The notes: a model not told the origin generated them from the letters alone. A DNA stretch of 64,000 nucleotides from AC-32 sp035518635 (GCA_035518635.1 DATIXI010000063.1:1-64000), one strand, 5' to 3'; positions 1-9,341 are shown, counted from the stretch's first letter. A program made the numbers and translations.

Positions 1-250
1 CGAGAACGGCGAACACGACGGCGAGAATCCCGAGCCGCTCGCTCCCGTGCCGGAGAAGCAAGGTCGCGCCGGCGAGCGCCCAGACGAGCGTCAGGCCGAT
101 CCAGCCGACGCGTGCTGTGAGGGCGCCGTCCCAGCCGTCGATCGCAGCTGCAACCGCGGCGGCCACGCTGAGCACGGCAAGGAGCAGGAACAGGCGCGTG
201 AAGGGAAGCGTGTGCCTTGCGGTGCTCGCCGGCTCCGCCGTCACCGTCAT
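1..250 (-). CDS. Membrane protein, N-terminal part only (possible sensor kinase)
   Basis: Only the first 83 codons are inside the window; the gene continues past base 1. The ATG at 250 lies one base after the TGA of the upstream permease gene, so the two are almost certainly co-transcribed. A hydrophobic helix covers roughly residues 18-36 (FLLLAVLSVAAAVAAAI), a second about 48-64, and a third begins near 72. The pattern of helix, short loop, then an RLG-type turn resembles the N-terminus of actinobacterial membrane histidine kinases. A kinase next to an ABC exporter would make sense, but no catalytic domain is visible, so this is inference. Confidence 0.6.
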   Translation of the reverse strand, partial: MTVTAEPASTARHTLPFTRLFLLLAVLSVAAAVAAAIDGWDGALTARVGWIGLTLVWALAGATLLLRHGSERLGILAVVFAVL

Positions 251-251
251 C

Positions 252-2558
252 TCACTCCGCCCTCAGCACGGGGGCCGGACGCGTCCTGGCCGCGACGTGT
301 CCGGGGACGATCGCGACCGCATTGGCGAGCAGGATCGCGCCTGGCACGATCAGCAGGAGCAGCGGCACCGGCGTCACCGTCTCGGGAATGACTCCGAGCT
401 GCTCGGCAAACAGGTTCCAGGCCCAGCGGCCGAGCGCGTCGCCGAGCGGCAGCCCCACGATCAACCCCACCGCTGCGAATGTCGTTGCCTGCCAGGCGAC
501 CGAGGAGAGCACCTGACGCCGGTCGAAGCCGAGCGTCTTCAGGATCGCCAGGTCGCGCCGGCGGCGGCGGACCGAGAAGACGAGCGTTTGCGCGAGCGCC
601 CCGATGGCGACCGCGACCAGCAGCGCGGAGATCACCGCCGGCAGCTCGCTGACCCCACCGAAGTCGGCAACGGGAGCCGGAAGCCCGGGCGCTGGAGCGA
701 CGAGGAGCCGCTGCAGCTTCGCGAGCGTTCTCGCCCGGTCTGCCCCCGGGGCGATCCGGGCCTGGAGCACATAGGCGCCACCGATCGTCGCGCCGATCCG
801 GACGGCGGTCGACCACGTCATCGCCGCCCCCTCGCCGAGGTCGTTGTGGAGCGCGTAGCCGGTCGGAAGAACGCCGCGACCGACGATCCGCATGCGTTCC
901 CCTAGGGTGCCTCGCACCTCGACCGTGTCCCCGATCCGGAGACCGAGCGCGTGCATCGTCTTCGTCCCGAGGAGGATCTCGCCCTCCCTCCTCGGGGCGC
1001 GGCCCTCGATCACCGTCGGCGGCAACGAGCCCTTGATGTCGTGCATGGCTCGCACGCCCACATGCCGGCCCTCGACCGAAACGAAGCTCTTGTCGTCGCC
1101 CAACGCAACGGCGCTGATCGACGGGTCTCGCTCGATTGTCGCGACGGCAGTAGGTCGCTCTGCGGCCCACTCACTCCGGTAGTCCCAGTTCTGCCCGAAG
1201 AGCCTCGGCGTCGAGAACAGGTGGTGGAGGCTCGCCGAGAACGTGAGCGCGGCGCCGACGACGACGACAGCGAGGACGGCGCCGACGAGTGCGGAACCGA
1301 CCGGCACGGCTCTCGAAGATCGCCCTCTTGCAAGCGCGAAGCGCACCCCGGTCGCCATCGGCGCGGGCAGGCCCCGCCGTGCGAGCGCGTCGGCCGCCCG
1401 GACGCGGCCCGTTCCCTCCGCGAGTCCCGGCTCGCAGGGTCGCGCCGCTCGCCAGGCGGCGAGCGAGCCGACGAGCAACACGGCGGCGAGGACAGCAGCG
1501 CCGCCGAGGCCGAAGGCAAGCAGGTCGACGGCAAAGCCGGGCTTTGGCTCGAGCTCGCGAGCGTAGCCGATCGGCGTGAGCGGGGAGCTCGCGGCGCTGA
1601 TTGCCACAGTCAGCGCCGCCGCCCCCAACGCGATCGTCCCCGCTCGGGCGATTCCGAGCGCGACGAGCTGCCGCCCGGTCATGCCGACCGCGCGGAGCGT
1701 GGGGAACTGAAGCGCGGCGGAGCCGGCCAGACGCGCAAACGACTGGGCGAGGACGAGCAGGCTCAAAAACGCGCCGAGTGCCGTGCCGACCCAGAGCGCC
1801 TGGGCCAGGTTGTGGATCGACCCCTGGATTCCGCGCGAGACGTCGCGCCGATCCACCACCGGGCCGACCGTGCGGACCCGTGCGATCCCACGCCGGAACG
1901 CGGCCAGGTCGGCCGACCCGCGACCGAGTCGAGCGTCGAGGATGAAGTCGAAGCCAGACCCCGGAAAGGCCCGGTAGAAGGCGGGGGTCAGATGGACGAC
2001 CCCGGCCGGGTGATTCACCGGATCGGTCGCTGCCACCACCCCGACAACTCGCACCCGTACCGCTTGATCGGAGACGCGGAGGCCGACCGTGTCGCCTACG
2101 CCGACGCCGAAGGTTCGCGCAGCCCTCGAGTCGAGCACTGCCTCCACTAGGCGGTTGGGCTCCGGCCGCCTTCCGGCCAGCAGCTTCCAGCGATTCAGTG
2201 CGACCCCGTCCCGGCCGTCGGTGCTCGCGTACATCAGCATCGCCTTCGGCCCGACGACGGGGATGTCACGCCCCTGGGCGTCGCGAGCGTGGAAATCGAG
2301 CTCCTCGCCGACCGATGCCGCCGCGACCTGGGGCAGCTTCTCAGCCAGGCGCAGGGCGGACAGGTCCTGCGTGAAAACGCCGACGTCGCTGTAGCCGTAT
2401 GCGGCCAGGTGGCGGGCCAGCGCAGAGTCCGTCCGGCGCGCACCGGCCGCCGCCGTGACGAGGACGCCACCTGCAATGCCCGTCAGGACGGCGAGCGTCA
2501 GCCAGGCGCGCCAGCTCGAGCGCAGCTCGACCCGGAAGCGCATCCAGACGGCAGCCAC
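252..2558 (-). CDS. FtsX/MacB-type ABC transporter permease
   Basis: 768-residue permease with the duplicated FtsX architecture: an N-terminal membrane helix (about 16-38), a large extracytoplasmic domain (about 45-240), three helices (about 255-370), a second helix and extracytoplasmic block (about 420-635), and three C-terminal helices. The FtsX signature (ILKTLGFDRRQV) lies before the last helices, with its counterpart LRAVGMTGRQLV in the first half. It should pair with the ATPase encoded 3 bases upstream and export a lipid, peptide or drug, or act mechanically on an envelope enzyme; the substrate cannot be read from sequence. The start used is GTG at 2558; an ATG six codons in is possible. 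Confidence 0.88.
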   Translation of the reverse strand: MAAVWMRFRVELRSSWRAWLTLAVLTGIAGGVLVTAAAGARRTDSALARHLAAYGYSDVGVFTQDLSALRLAEKLPQVAAASVGEELDFHARDAQGRDIPVVGPKAMLMYASTDGRDGVALNRWKLLAGRRPEPNRLVEAVLDSRAARTFGVGVGDTVGLRVSDQAVRVRVVGVVAATDPVNHPAGVVHLTPAFYRAFPGSGFDFILDARLGRGSADLAAFRRGIARVRTVGPVVDRRDVSRGIQGSIHNLAQALWVGTALGAFLSLLVLAQSFARLAGSAALQFPTLRAVGMTGRQLVALGIARAGTIALGAAALTVAISAASSPLTPIGYARELEPKPGFAVDLLAFGLGGAAVLAAVLLVGSLAAWRAARPCEPGLAEGTGRVRAADALARRGLPAPMATGVRFALARGRSSRAVPVGSALVGAVLAVVVVGAALTFSASLHHLFSTPRLFGQNWDYRSEWAAERPTAVATIERDPSISAVALGDDKSFVSVEGRHVGVRAMHDIKGSLPPTVIEGRAPRREGEILLGTKTMHALGLRIGDTVEVRGTLGERMRIVGRGVLPTGYALHNDLGEGAAMTWSTAVRIGATIGGAYVLQARIAPGADRARTLAKLQRLLVAPAPGLPAPVADFGGVSELPAVISALLVAVAIGALAQTLVFSVRRRRRDLAILKTLGFDRRQVLSSVAWQATTFAAVGLIVGLPLGDALGRWAWNLFAEQLGVIPETVTPVPLLLLIVPGAILLANAVAIVPGHVAARTRPAPVLRAE

Positions 2559-2561
2559 CGG

Positions 2562-3296
2562 TCAGGCTCCCGATCTCGCCATGGCCGTGACTTCCTCGGC
2601 TGCGGGGAGGAGGCGCCCGTCCAGCATCCGCACCACGCGTGTTGCCGAATCGGCGACACGGTCGTCGTGCGTGACGAGCAGGATCGCCTGCCCGTCGGCA
2701 TGGAGGCGCCGGAAGAGCTCCAGCACCTCGAGCCCGCCGGCGGTGTCGAGCGCACCCGTCGGCTCGTCGGCGAGGAGCAGCGTCGGCTCGTTCGCGAGCG
2801 CGCGCGCGATCGCAAGCCGCTGCCGCTGCCCGCCCGAGAGAACGCCCGGCAGCTCTTCGGCCTTGTCCGGCAGCCCGAGCAGGTCGAGCAGGTCGCGGGC
2901 GCGGCGCTCCGCTTCCCCGCCCGAGGCACCCGCGATCACCGCCGGCAGAGCGACGTTCTCCAGCGCCGAGGTGTCCTCGAGCAGGTTGAAGAACTGGAAG
3001 ACGAAGCCGATGTGGCGCCGGCGCATGTGTGCGAGCTCGCTCTCATCCTTGGCGTCCAGCGCTTCGCCGGCGAGCGCGATCTCTCCGCCGGAGGGTGTGT
3101 CCAGGCCGGCGACGAGGTTGAGCAGCGTCGACTTGCCACAGCCCGAAGGCCCCATCACGGCGACGAACTCGCCTGGCGAGATCATCAGGTCGACGCTACG
3201 CAGAGCGTGTACGGGACCCGCTTCCGACGCGAACGTCTTGCGCAGGCGGACGGTTGTCAGCACCGGCGGGACAGTCGTCGGGTCGCTGTCCACGAG
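2562..3296 (-). CDS. ABC transporter ATP-binding protein (MacB/LolD type)
   Basis: Nucleotide-binding subunit of the exporter. Visible motifs in order: Walker A GPSGCGKST, Q-loop VFQF, ABC signature LSGGQRQR, Walker B LLLADEPTGALD, and the switch histidine in VTHDD. This set and length (about 244 residues) match the MacB/LolD/BceA group that energises FtsX-type permeases, and the permease follows after 3 bases. I prefer the GTG at 3296, which leaves a short lead before the first strand; a GTG at 3338 would add 14 residues of poor similarity. No strong ribosome-binding site distinguishes them. Confidence 0.88.
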   Translation of the reverse strand, partial: LVDSDPTTVPPVLTTVRLRKTFASEAGPVHALRSVDLMISPGEFVAVMGPSGCGKSTLLNLVAGLDTPSGGEIALAGEALDAKDESELAHMRRRHIGFVFQFFNLLEDTSALENVALPAVIAGASGGEAERRARDLLDLLGLPDKAEELPGVLSGGQRQRLAIARALANEPTLLLADEPTGALDTAGGLEVLELFRRLHADGQAILLVTHDDRVADSATRVVRMLDGRLLPAAEEVTAMARSGA

Positions 3297-3389
3297 GACA
3301 ACTCTGACCTCGATTCGGCGCCCGTGCAAGCGCGCCACCCGGGCAGACGATTCGGAGGGTAACCCCCCAACGAACGCCTGCTGGCGCCG

Positions 3390-3419
3390 TTGTTCCGCCG
3401 GGGACGCGCTGTCTAGCTT
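3390..3419 (+). promoter_or_regulatory. Probable sigma-70-type promoter of the first PD40 gene
   Basis: TTGTTC at 3390-3395 and TAGCTT at 3414-3419 are separated by 18 bases, in the divergent gap between the ABC ATPase and the secreted propeller protein. The predicted transcript start near 3426 leaves a leader of about 33 bases containing a GAGGGAGG ribosome-binding site. This is a consensus match by eye only. Confidence 0.45.
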
Positions 3420-3458
3420 CGTTCCAGCTGCGCTGACAACAACGAGGGAGGTTCTCCG

Positions 3459-5072
3459 ATGACGATCCGCATGGGGCTGCTGTCTCTACTTGCCGGTGCA
3501 TTGGTGCTCGCGCCGTCATTCGCCCGGGCGACGGCGCCGGGCAGCAACGGGAAGATCGTCTTCACCCGCTACCGATTGCAGGACAACCCTCTGTGGAGCG
3601 AGATCTACGTCGCGAACCAGGACGGCTCCGGAGAACACCGGGTGTCCCACTCGGCTAGCGCACGCCTGGACAACCAGCCGCACTGGTCGCCTGACGGCAA
3701 GCTGATCGTCTTCACACGCTGCGGGAAATTCGTGTGCTCGATCTGGCTCGTCAGGCCCGACGGCTCGGAGCAGCGTCCGCTCACCCACGTCTGCTGGGCC
3801 AGGCCGCCGGCCTGCCCGGACAACAGCCGCCCCGCGTTTGCACCTGACGGGCGGCACGTGGTCTTCGTCCACGAGGGGGGTCGCATCAGGCACAGGCCGA
3901 CGGGCGATGAGATCGCGAATTCCGAGATCGTGATGACCGATCTCGAGGGAAGACACATGAAGGTCCTTCGCCGATCGACCGGCTTCCGCGTGGGCTTCGG
4001 GCAGCCGGAGCTGTCCCCGGACGGCACCAAGCTCGTCTACAGGCGCTACAACTCGAGCCGAACTCCCCCGGTGTGGAGAAGAGCGCTCTTCGTCGTCAAC
4101 GTCAACGGCGGCAAGCCGAGGCGCATTACGCCCTGGAGCCTGCGCGCCACGAGCGGGGACTGGGCGCCGGACGGCAGCCGGATCCTCTTCGCGTCCAACG
4201 CGATCAACGACAACAACCTCGCGCCCGGTACGAACCTCTACTCCATCCGACCCGATGGCACCGGCCTCCGGCGCCTCACGAATGTGGGTGGGAACCACTA
4301 CGTGCTCAACGGCTCCTACTCACCTGACGGCAAGGCGATCGTCTACGCCACCGATCTCGACGCCACCCCCAAGCCGCTCGGCGGGAACACCTTCCCCGAC
4401 ATCGTCACGCAACCCCTGGGAGGCGGCCCCGTCACACGCATCACCCATAGCGCAAACCTTGACGGCTGGCCCGCATGGGGAAGCGATGCACAGTCGACGA
4501 CGACGACGGAAAAGTCGGGGCCAGAACTCGCCCACGAGCTCGTGCTAGCTCATGCGGGCATGCCGTCGTACTTCGATCGGATCCCCTGGAGGCTTCGCGG
4601 CCGGTGGGGATTGGGGCGTTTCTCGACGAGGTGCGCATTGGAGAAGCTGCCTGCCTTCCGCCTGGTTGGGCGGGCCCGCGCGGCCTTCGGATCGAGAATC
4701 AGCAATCTCTGGTCAGTCGCGTTTGTCACGACAGGCGCTTCGAAGGCGCACCGGCTATACGTCCACGAAGCGAAGCTGGTGCCGCCTTGTGCGCTGCGCT
4801 GGATTCGACAGCGGCCCGACACGACCGGCGTCGCCCGGACGCACGCCTCGTCGTATGGGCGCCTCGCGGACGAAATAGTCGTTCACAGAGTCGTCTACAA
4901 AACCACCTACAAAGGCAAACCGACCCAGGGTTCGCGTGGATTCGACGTCGTCGTCCTGCGGGTAGACCGTGCGGTCGCGTACTACGTCCTCGACGCAGTC
5001 GGCACGGCTGCCGAGCAGAGGAACCTGCACGTCGACCTTGTCAAGAGGGCGGTGGAGCGAGCGCGGAGCTAG
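3459..5072 (+). CDS. Secreted TolB-like/PD40 beta-propeller protein
   Basis: 537 residues. A signal peptide is clear (MTIRMGLLSLLAGALVL... then ARA before TAPGSNGKIVF). Residues about 27-340 contain at least five PD40/WD40-like blades, recognisable from repeated SPDGK, APDGR and DGSG/DGT motifs followed by IVF/LVY strands, as in the TolB propeller. The last 180 residues form a different domain rich in Trp, Arg and Cys, also seen in shortened form in the neighbouring PD40 gene at 5484. Extracellular protein- or ligand-binding is likely; no enzyme motif is visible. A GGGAGG ribosome-binding site precedes the ATG. Codons are less GC-biased than in most of the window. Confidence 0.85.
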   Translation: MTIRMGLLSLLAGALVLAPSFARATAPGSNGKIVFTRYRLQDNPLWSEIYVANQDGSGEHRVSHSASARLDNQPHWSPDGKLIVFTRCGKFVCSIWLVRPDGSEQRPLTHVCWARPPACPDNSRPAFAPDGRHVVFVHEGGRIRHRPTGDEIANSEIVMTDLEGRHMKVLRRSTGFRVGFGQPELSPDGTKLVYRRYNSSRTPPVWRRALFVVNVNGGKPRRITPWSLRATSGDWAPDGSRILFASNAINDNNLAPGTNLYSIRPDGTGLRRLTNVGGNHYVLNGSYSPDGKAIVYATDLDATPKPLGGNTFPDIVTQPLGGGPVTRITHSANLDGWPAWGSDAQSTTTTEKSGPELAHELVLAHAGMPSYFDRIPWRLRGRWGLGRFSTRCALEKLPAFRLVGRARAAFGSRISNLWSVAFVTTGASKAHRLYVHEAKLVPPCALRWIRQRPDTTGVARTHASSYGRLADEIVVHRVVYKTTYKGKPTQGSRGFDVVVLRVDRAVAYYVLDAVGTAAEQRNLHVDLVKRAVERARS

Positions 5073-5152
5073 CGCTTGCTTCCGGGTCCACTTCGAGCAC
5101 CTATGAACCGTTCCTGGATGGATAGCGATCGCGATCGAATCGAGGTGATCCC

Positions 5153-5487
5153 GTGATAGCGCGCGCGCCACTCTTGCTGGCGGTCTCCGCCCTTCTGCTC
5201 CTGCTCACCCCCGCAGAGGCCGGTCTCGCAACTCCCTCGACGCCTCCGGTCTGTGCCGGGGATTCCCAGTGGCGCTGCGGCAGCGCCGTCGTTCCGCTCG
5301 ACCACGCCGATCCGGCTGCCGGGACGATCCCGATCGCCTTCTTGTCTCGCCGCATACCGGTTCGGGCTCCGCACTGGAGCCGATCTTCATCACCCCTGGT
5401 GGGCCGGGTGAGAGCGGCTGGGCGGAGCGTTTCTTCTACGAGAAGGCGCCGCAGCTGTCGGTGCGCCACGCCGAGATGAGGCAATGA
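5153..5487 (+). pseudogene. Decayed alpha/beta-hydrolase (tripeptidyl-aminopeptidase-like) N-terminal fragment
   Basis: A GTG at 5153 with a good upstream GAGGTGATC opens a frame with a signal peptide (lipid-like stretch LLLAVSALLLLLTP) and the family motif CGSAVVPLDHADP. Around 5335-5350 the similarity moves to another frame, where the oxyanion-hole segment EPIFITPGGPGESGW is found, and then both frames end by 5487. The catalytic Ser, Asp and His regions (about 350 residues) are absent. The pattern is what one expects of an S33-type secreted hydrolase after one frameshift and a large 3' deletion. The frame with the GGPG motif ends in ATGA, overlapping the next gene's start. Confidence 0.7.
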
Positions 5488-7004
5488 ACGGACGACGCGC
5501 GCTCGGCGCTGCGGTTCTCCTCGTCGCAGGGATCGTCGTCTTGCTCGCGGGTGCCGCCCAGGGCTCGAGGGCGCAGGTCCGGCCAGCGCTCCCCGAGAAC
5601 GGCCCGCTGACCGTCATGACGGACGACAGTCAGAGCGAATACATCGCCACGCTGTCGAGCCGAGGACGGTTGAACGTCCTCTACCGGCCTCCACACCCCG
5701 GGTGCTGCGAGCTGGTGAGCCTCGCCTGGTCGCCGAACGGGCGCACGCTGGCGTACTCGCGCACCTGCGGCGGGGGGTGCCCAGTACCGGAGGAGCTGGG
5801 CATCCACATCCTCGACGCGGCCACCGGAAAGGATCGCAACCTCTTTCAGCGTGATGAGGGGTGGGATGCCGACCTCGCCTGGTCTCCAAATGGGTCGAGG
5901 CTTGCCTATGTCCACGGGTCGATCCATCTCATGAAGGTGGACGGATCGGGCGACACGCTGCTCCACACGGGGACTGACGGCTGGGACTCCTCGCCGGCCT
6001 GGTCGCCCTCCGGGACCCGGCTCGCATTCGATACCACCGAGCTGTCCGTCCCGGGGTGCAGCGTGCACGACTGCGGCGCGCGCCACTCGGTCTCGGTCAT
6101 CGACGTGAACGGATCCAACCGCCGCCTTCTGGTTGCGCACGCGTCGGCGCCTGCTTGGTCACCTAATGGCCGGCGGATCGCGGTCCGCGCTGGCTGCGGC
6201 GTGAAGCTCTTCACGCCGGCCGGGAAGAACGTGACTCCGCACCGACGGCCATGTGGCGCGATCGGTCGGCCGGGTAGACCAGTCTGGTCGCCTGACGGAC
6301 GGAAGATCGCGATTCAGGCGACGTCGTGGATCTACGTCATGAACGCCGACGGCAGCGGGCTGCACCGCGTGACGACGGTGACCGGGCGCGGGATGTGGAA
6401 GACCGGCCGCCCGGCGTGGCGGCCCCGTAAGCGGGAGCCGGACAGTCGCCTTGCTGCGAGCCTCGTCGCGGTGAAGAGCGACCTCCCACCCCAATTGTCC
6501 TACTGGGGGTCGTTCGACGAGACCTGGCTCAGCCAGTGCCTGCACCGCACGCTCGCGGTAACGGCCTGGTCGTTCTCCAGTCTCGGGTCGCCGCATCAGG
6601 GCCTGGACTCCGTCGCCTCGGTTCTCACGACTCGGGCGAAGGCGGCGCAGTACTACCGCACCGCCGTTCGGGCAGTTCCGGGTTGCGCGCGCCGGCGGTG
6701 GGTCGATGGCCCGATAGCTCATGGGAAGGTGCACCGACTCGCGTTTCGGCACTTCGGCACGCAATCGGCCGCCTGGCGGCTTCCGTTCCCGCCAACTTAC
6801 GGCCCCGAAGCCCGTCTGAAGAACACCGGCATGAACGCGCTCGCGCAGCATCTCGCACTCCTCGGCGTCGTCACCACAGGCGTCGGCGCAGCGATGCTCC
6901 GCATGGGAGTGACCAAGGGCCTGCTCGAGGCGCGGCAGCACCGGCGGTGCCCCGCCTGCGGGCGGCTGATGCGCACGCCTGTCTGCCGGGTCTGCGTCGA
7001 CTAG
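5484..7004 (+). CDS. PD40 beta-propeller protein with C-terminal membrane helix and zinc ribbon
   Basis: 506 residues. An N-terminal helix (about 8-27) acts as signal or anchor. Residues about 40-330 hold propeller blades with the repeated AWSPNG/AWSPSG/VWSPDG motif. A Trp/Cys-rich region to about 448 resembles the tail domain of the PD40 protein at 3459 but stops early. The last 57 residues look like a separate small protein: Met450, one helix (LALLGVVTTGVGAAM), then a CPAC...CRVC zinc ribbon. A deletion may have fused two genes, or the small protein may start internally at 6832. Start ATG overlaps the preceding pseudogene stop (ATGA). Confidence 0.78.
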   Translation: MNGRRALGAAVLLVAGIVVLLAGAAQGSRAQVRPALPENGPLTVMTDDSQSEYIATLSSRGRLNVLYRPPHPGCCELVSLAWSPNGRTLAYSRTCGGGCPVPEELGIHILDAATGKDRNLFQRDEGWDADLAWSPNGSRLAYVHGSIHLMKVDGSGDTLLHTGTDGWDSSPAWSPSGTRLAFDTTELSVPGCSVHDCGARHSVSVIDVNGSNRRLLVAHASAPAWSPNGRRIAVRAGCGVKLFTPAGKNVTPHRRPCGAIGRPGRPVWSPDGRKIAIQATSWIYVMNADGSGLHRVTTVTGRGMWKTGRPAWRPRKREPDSRLAASLVAVKSDLPPQLSYWGSFDETWLSQCLHRTLAVTAWSFSSLGSPHQGLDSVASVLTTRAKAAQYYRTAVRAVPGCARRRWVDGPIAHGKVHRLAFRHFGTQSAAWRLPFPPTYGPEARLKNTGMNALAQHLALLGVVTTGVGAAMLRMGVTKGLLEARQHRRCPACGRLMRTPVCRVCVD

Positions 7005-7038
7005 CTCGACGCTGATCCCATCCGCCGCCCGGTCAGCT

Positions 7039-7044
7039 TATTGT
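7039..7044 (+). promoter_or_regulatory. -10 box for a leaderless start
   Basis: TATTGT ends 6 bases before the GTG at 7051, the spacing expected when transcription begins at the start codon itself. No ribosome-binding site is present. Confidence 0.4.
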
Positions 7045-7050
7045 TGACCC

Positions 7051-7725
7051 GTGCCTGTTCCCTCGGCTCCTGCGGCGGCGAACACTCCTCTGGACAAGCC
7101 CCTGTTGCGCGGCGTGTTCCACCAGATCGCCTTCTGGGCGTCGCTCGCCGTGGGCGCGCTGCTGATCGCCAGCGCCAATGGTGGGCTCGGTCACGTCGCG
7201 GCTTCGGTGTTCGCAGCTTCGGTCGCCGCGTGTTTCGGCGCGAGCGCTCTCTACCACCGCGTGGCCTGGACGCCGCGGGTGCGGCCCTGGCTGCGCCGCG
7301 TCGACCACGCAGGCGTCTATGTCCTGATCGCCGGGACCTACACGCCTGTGTGCCTGCTCGTGCTCGGAGGGACCTGGCGCCTGGCCGTTCTCTCGACGGT
7401 CTACTTCTGCGTAGTTGTCGCGATCGTGTTCAGGTTTGCCTGGGCGGACGCGCCGAAGTGGCTCGCCGTCGGGATCGGGCTCGCGCTCGGCTGGGGGGCG
7501 CTGGCCGTTCTCCCGCAGCTGATCTCGCGGTTGAGCCCGGCCGCCATCGTCCTACTCGGCGTCGGCGGCCTCGCCTACACGCTCGGCGCGATCGTCTACG
7601 CGCGGCGCCGCCCCGACCCGGCGCCGACCGTGTTCGGCTACCACGAGATCTTCCACGCGCTGACGATCGTGGCGGTTGCCTGCCAGTACGTCGCGATCGC
7701 GTTCTTCGTGGTGCGCGGCGGCTAG
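7051..7725 (+). CDS. Hemolysin III family (PAQR-type) membrane protein
   Basis: 224 residues with seven predicted membrane helices and the PAQR/hemolysin III signature residues: SALYHR in helix 2-3, DHAGVYVLIAGTYTP, and the C-terminal GYHEIFHALT with two histidines, which bind zinc in this superfamily. Length and order match the TIGR01065/YqfA group. Bacterial members are membrane-homeostasis proteins; the historical haemolysin name need not mean toxicity. The GTG start appears leaderless (TATTGT box at 7039). The 3' end overlaps the convergent flavoprotein gene by 4 bases. Confidence 0.9.
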   Translation: MPVPSAPAAANTPLDKPLLRGVFHQIAFWASLAVGALLIASANGGLGHVAASVFAASVAACFGASALYHRVAWTPRVRPWLRRVDHAGVYVLIAGTYTPVCLLVLGGTWRLAVLSTVYFCVVVAIVFRFAWADAPKWLAVGIGLALGWGALAVLPQLISRLSPAAIVLLGVGGLAYTLGAIVYARRRPDPAPTVFGYHEIFHALTIVAVACQYVAIAFFVVRGG

Positions 7726-9341
7726 CGCGTCTTACGTCGAATCCGTTCGAGTGCCCGTGCCCGGCGGACGTCGCCGATCACGACCTTCGCGCAGTTGCGG
7801 CCGGGGACGGCCATCACGCCGCCGCCTGGGTGCGTCCCGGAGCCACAGAGGTACAGGCCGGCGATCGGCGAGCGGTAGTCGCCGTACCCGAAGATCGGGC
7901 GCAGCGAGAACAGCTGGTCGGGGGTCATCTCGCCCTGGAAGATGTTGCCGCCGAGGAGGCCGAACCGCTCCTCGAGGTCGGGCGGCGCGAGCACCTCGAC
8001 GTGCTCGACGAGCCCGTCGAGCCCTGGCATGTAGGCGCCGAGGGTCTCGACGACGCGCTTCCCGTAGGCCTCGCGCTCGTCGTCCCAGGTGCCTTCGGCG
8101 AGCGTGTACGGCCCGAACTGCGTGAAGCAGAGCATCACGTGCTTGCCCTCGGGAGCGAGGCCGTCCTCGAGCACGGTCGGAAAGACCGTCTCGACGTACG
8201 GGTGCGCCGACGTGCGCCCGTACTTGGCGTCGTCCCACGCTCGCTCGAGGTACTCGATCGAGGGCGAGACGGCGATCAGCCCCGCGTGCGGGTCGCCGGG
8301 GATCTCGCCTTCCCAGCCCGCGACCTGGGGGAGCCCGCCGAGCGCGACGTTCACCTTGACCGAGCCCGAGCGCGTGCGGAAGCGGTCGATGTCCTGCACG
8401 ACCTCCGCCGGGAGCTCGTCCTCGCCGACGAGGTCTCTGTACGTCGTGATCGGGTGCGCGTTCGAGATCACGCGCTGGGCCTCGATCACCTCGCCCGACG
8501 CGAGCTCGACTCCCACGGCCCGCCCGTTGCGGACGACGACGCGCCGGACCGTGGCGTCGGTGCGCAGCTCGGCTCCGGCCGCGCGGGCCGCGCCGCCGAG
8601 AGCCGCGCTGACTCCGCCCATCCCGCCGTGAACCCAGCCCCAGGCTCCCTCGTGGCCGCCGACCTCGCCGATCCAGTGGTGCATCAGCACGTACGCCGAG
8701 CCGGGCGTCATCGGCCCGCCCCAGGCGCCGATCACGGCCTGGGTCCCGAACGCTCCCTTGACACGCTCGTCCTCGAACCACTCGTCGAGCAGGTCGGCCG
8801 CCGAGAGCGTGAAGAGGCGGAGGAGCTCCGCGATGTCCCGCCCGCGCCAGTGGCGGAGCTGCGCGCCGAGGCGGAGCCAGCGCGGGAGGTCGCCGACGCG
8901 CAGGTTCGGCGGGACGACGAACAGCATGTCGCGCAGGAGCTCCGCGAGGCGGTCGAAGTAGCGGTCGAACTCGGGATACACCTCCGCGTCGTGGGTGGAC
9001 AGCTTCGCGATCTCCTGCTGCGTCCTCGCCATGTCGCCCCACATGGTCAGCGTCGTCCCGTCCGGGAACGGGACGTAGTAGTCCGGCTCGAGAATCGAGA
9101 CCCGGTAGCCGTGGTCGGGGAGGCGCAGGTCGGAGACGATCTGCGGCGGCATCAGGCTGACGACGTACGACGCGGTCGAGATCCGGTAGCCGGGCCACGG
9201 CTCCTCGGTGACCGCGGCGCCGCCGAGCACCGGCCGCTGCTCGAGCACGAGCACGTCGAGCCCGGCCCGGGCGAGGTAGGCGGCGCAGGCGAGCCCGTTG
9301 TGGCCGCCGCCGACGACGATCACGTCACGCTTGTGAGACAT
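7722..9341 (-). CDS. FAD-dependent phytoene-desaturase-like oxidoreductase
   Basis: 539 residues. The N-terminus has the Rossmann FAD-binding motif VGGGHNGLACAAYLARAG followed by the acidic VLEQRPVLGGAAVTEE segment, and the C-terminus has the second FAD contact (LYLCGSGTHPGGGVMAVPGRN). This is the CrtI/PYROXD2 group of amine-oxidase-like flavoproteins. The substrate is not predictable; carotenoid, other isoprenoid or lipid desaturation are the usual family activities. No phytoene synthase sits beside it, so a role in carotenoid synthesis is unproven. Confidence 0.87.
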   Translation of the reverse strand: MSHKRDVIVVGGGHNGLACAAYLARAGLDVLVLEQRPVLGGAAVTEEPWPGYRISTASYVVSLMPPQIVSDLRLPDHGYRVSILEPDYYVPFPDGTTLTMWGDMARTQQEIAKLSTHDAEVYPEFDRYFDRLAELLRDMLFVVPPNLRVGDLPRWLRLGAQLRHWRGRDIAELLRLFTLSAADLLDEWFEDERVKGAFGTQAVIGAWGGPMTPGSAYVLMHHWIGEVGGHEGAWGWVHGGMGGVSAALGGAARAAGAELRTDATVRRVVVRNGRAVGVELASGEVIEAQRVISNAHPITTYRDLVGEDELPAEVVQDIDRFRTRSGSVKVNVALGGLPQVAGWEGEIPGDPHAGLIAVSPSIEYLERAWDDAKYGRTSAHPYVETVFPTVLEDGLAPEGKHVMLCFTQFGPYTLAEGTWDDEREAYGKRVVETLGAYMPGLDGLVEHVEVLAPPDLEERFGLLGGNIFQGEMTPDQLFSLRPIFGYGDYRSPIAGLYLCGSGTHPGGGVMAVPGRNCAKVVIGDVRRARALERIRRKTR

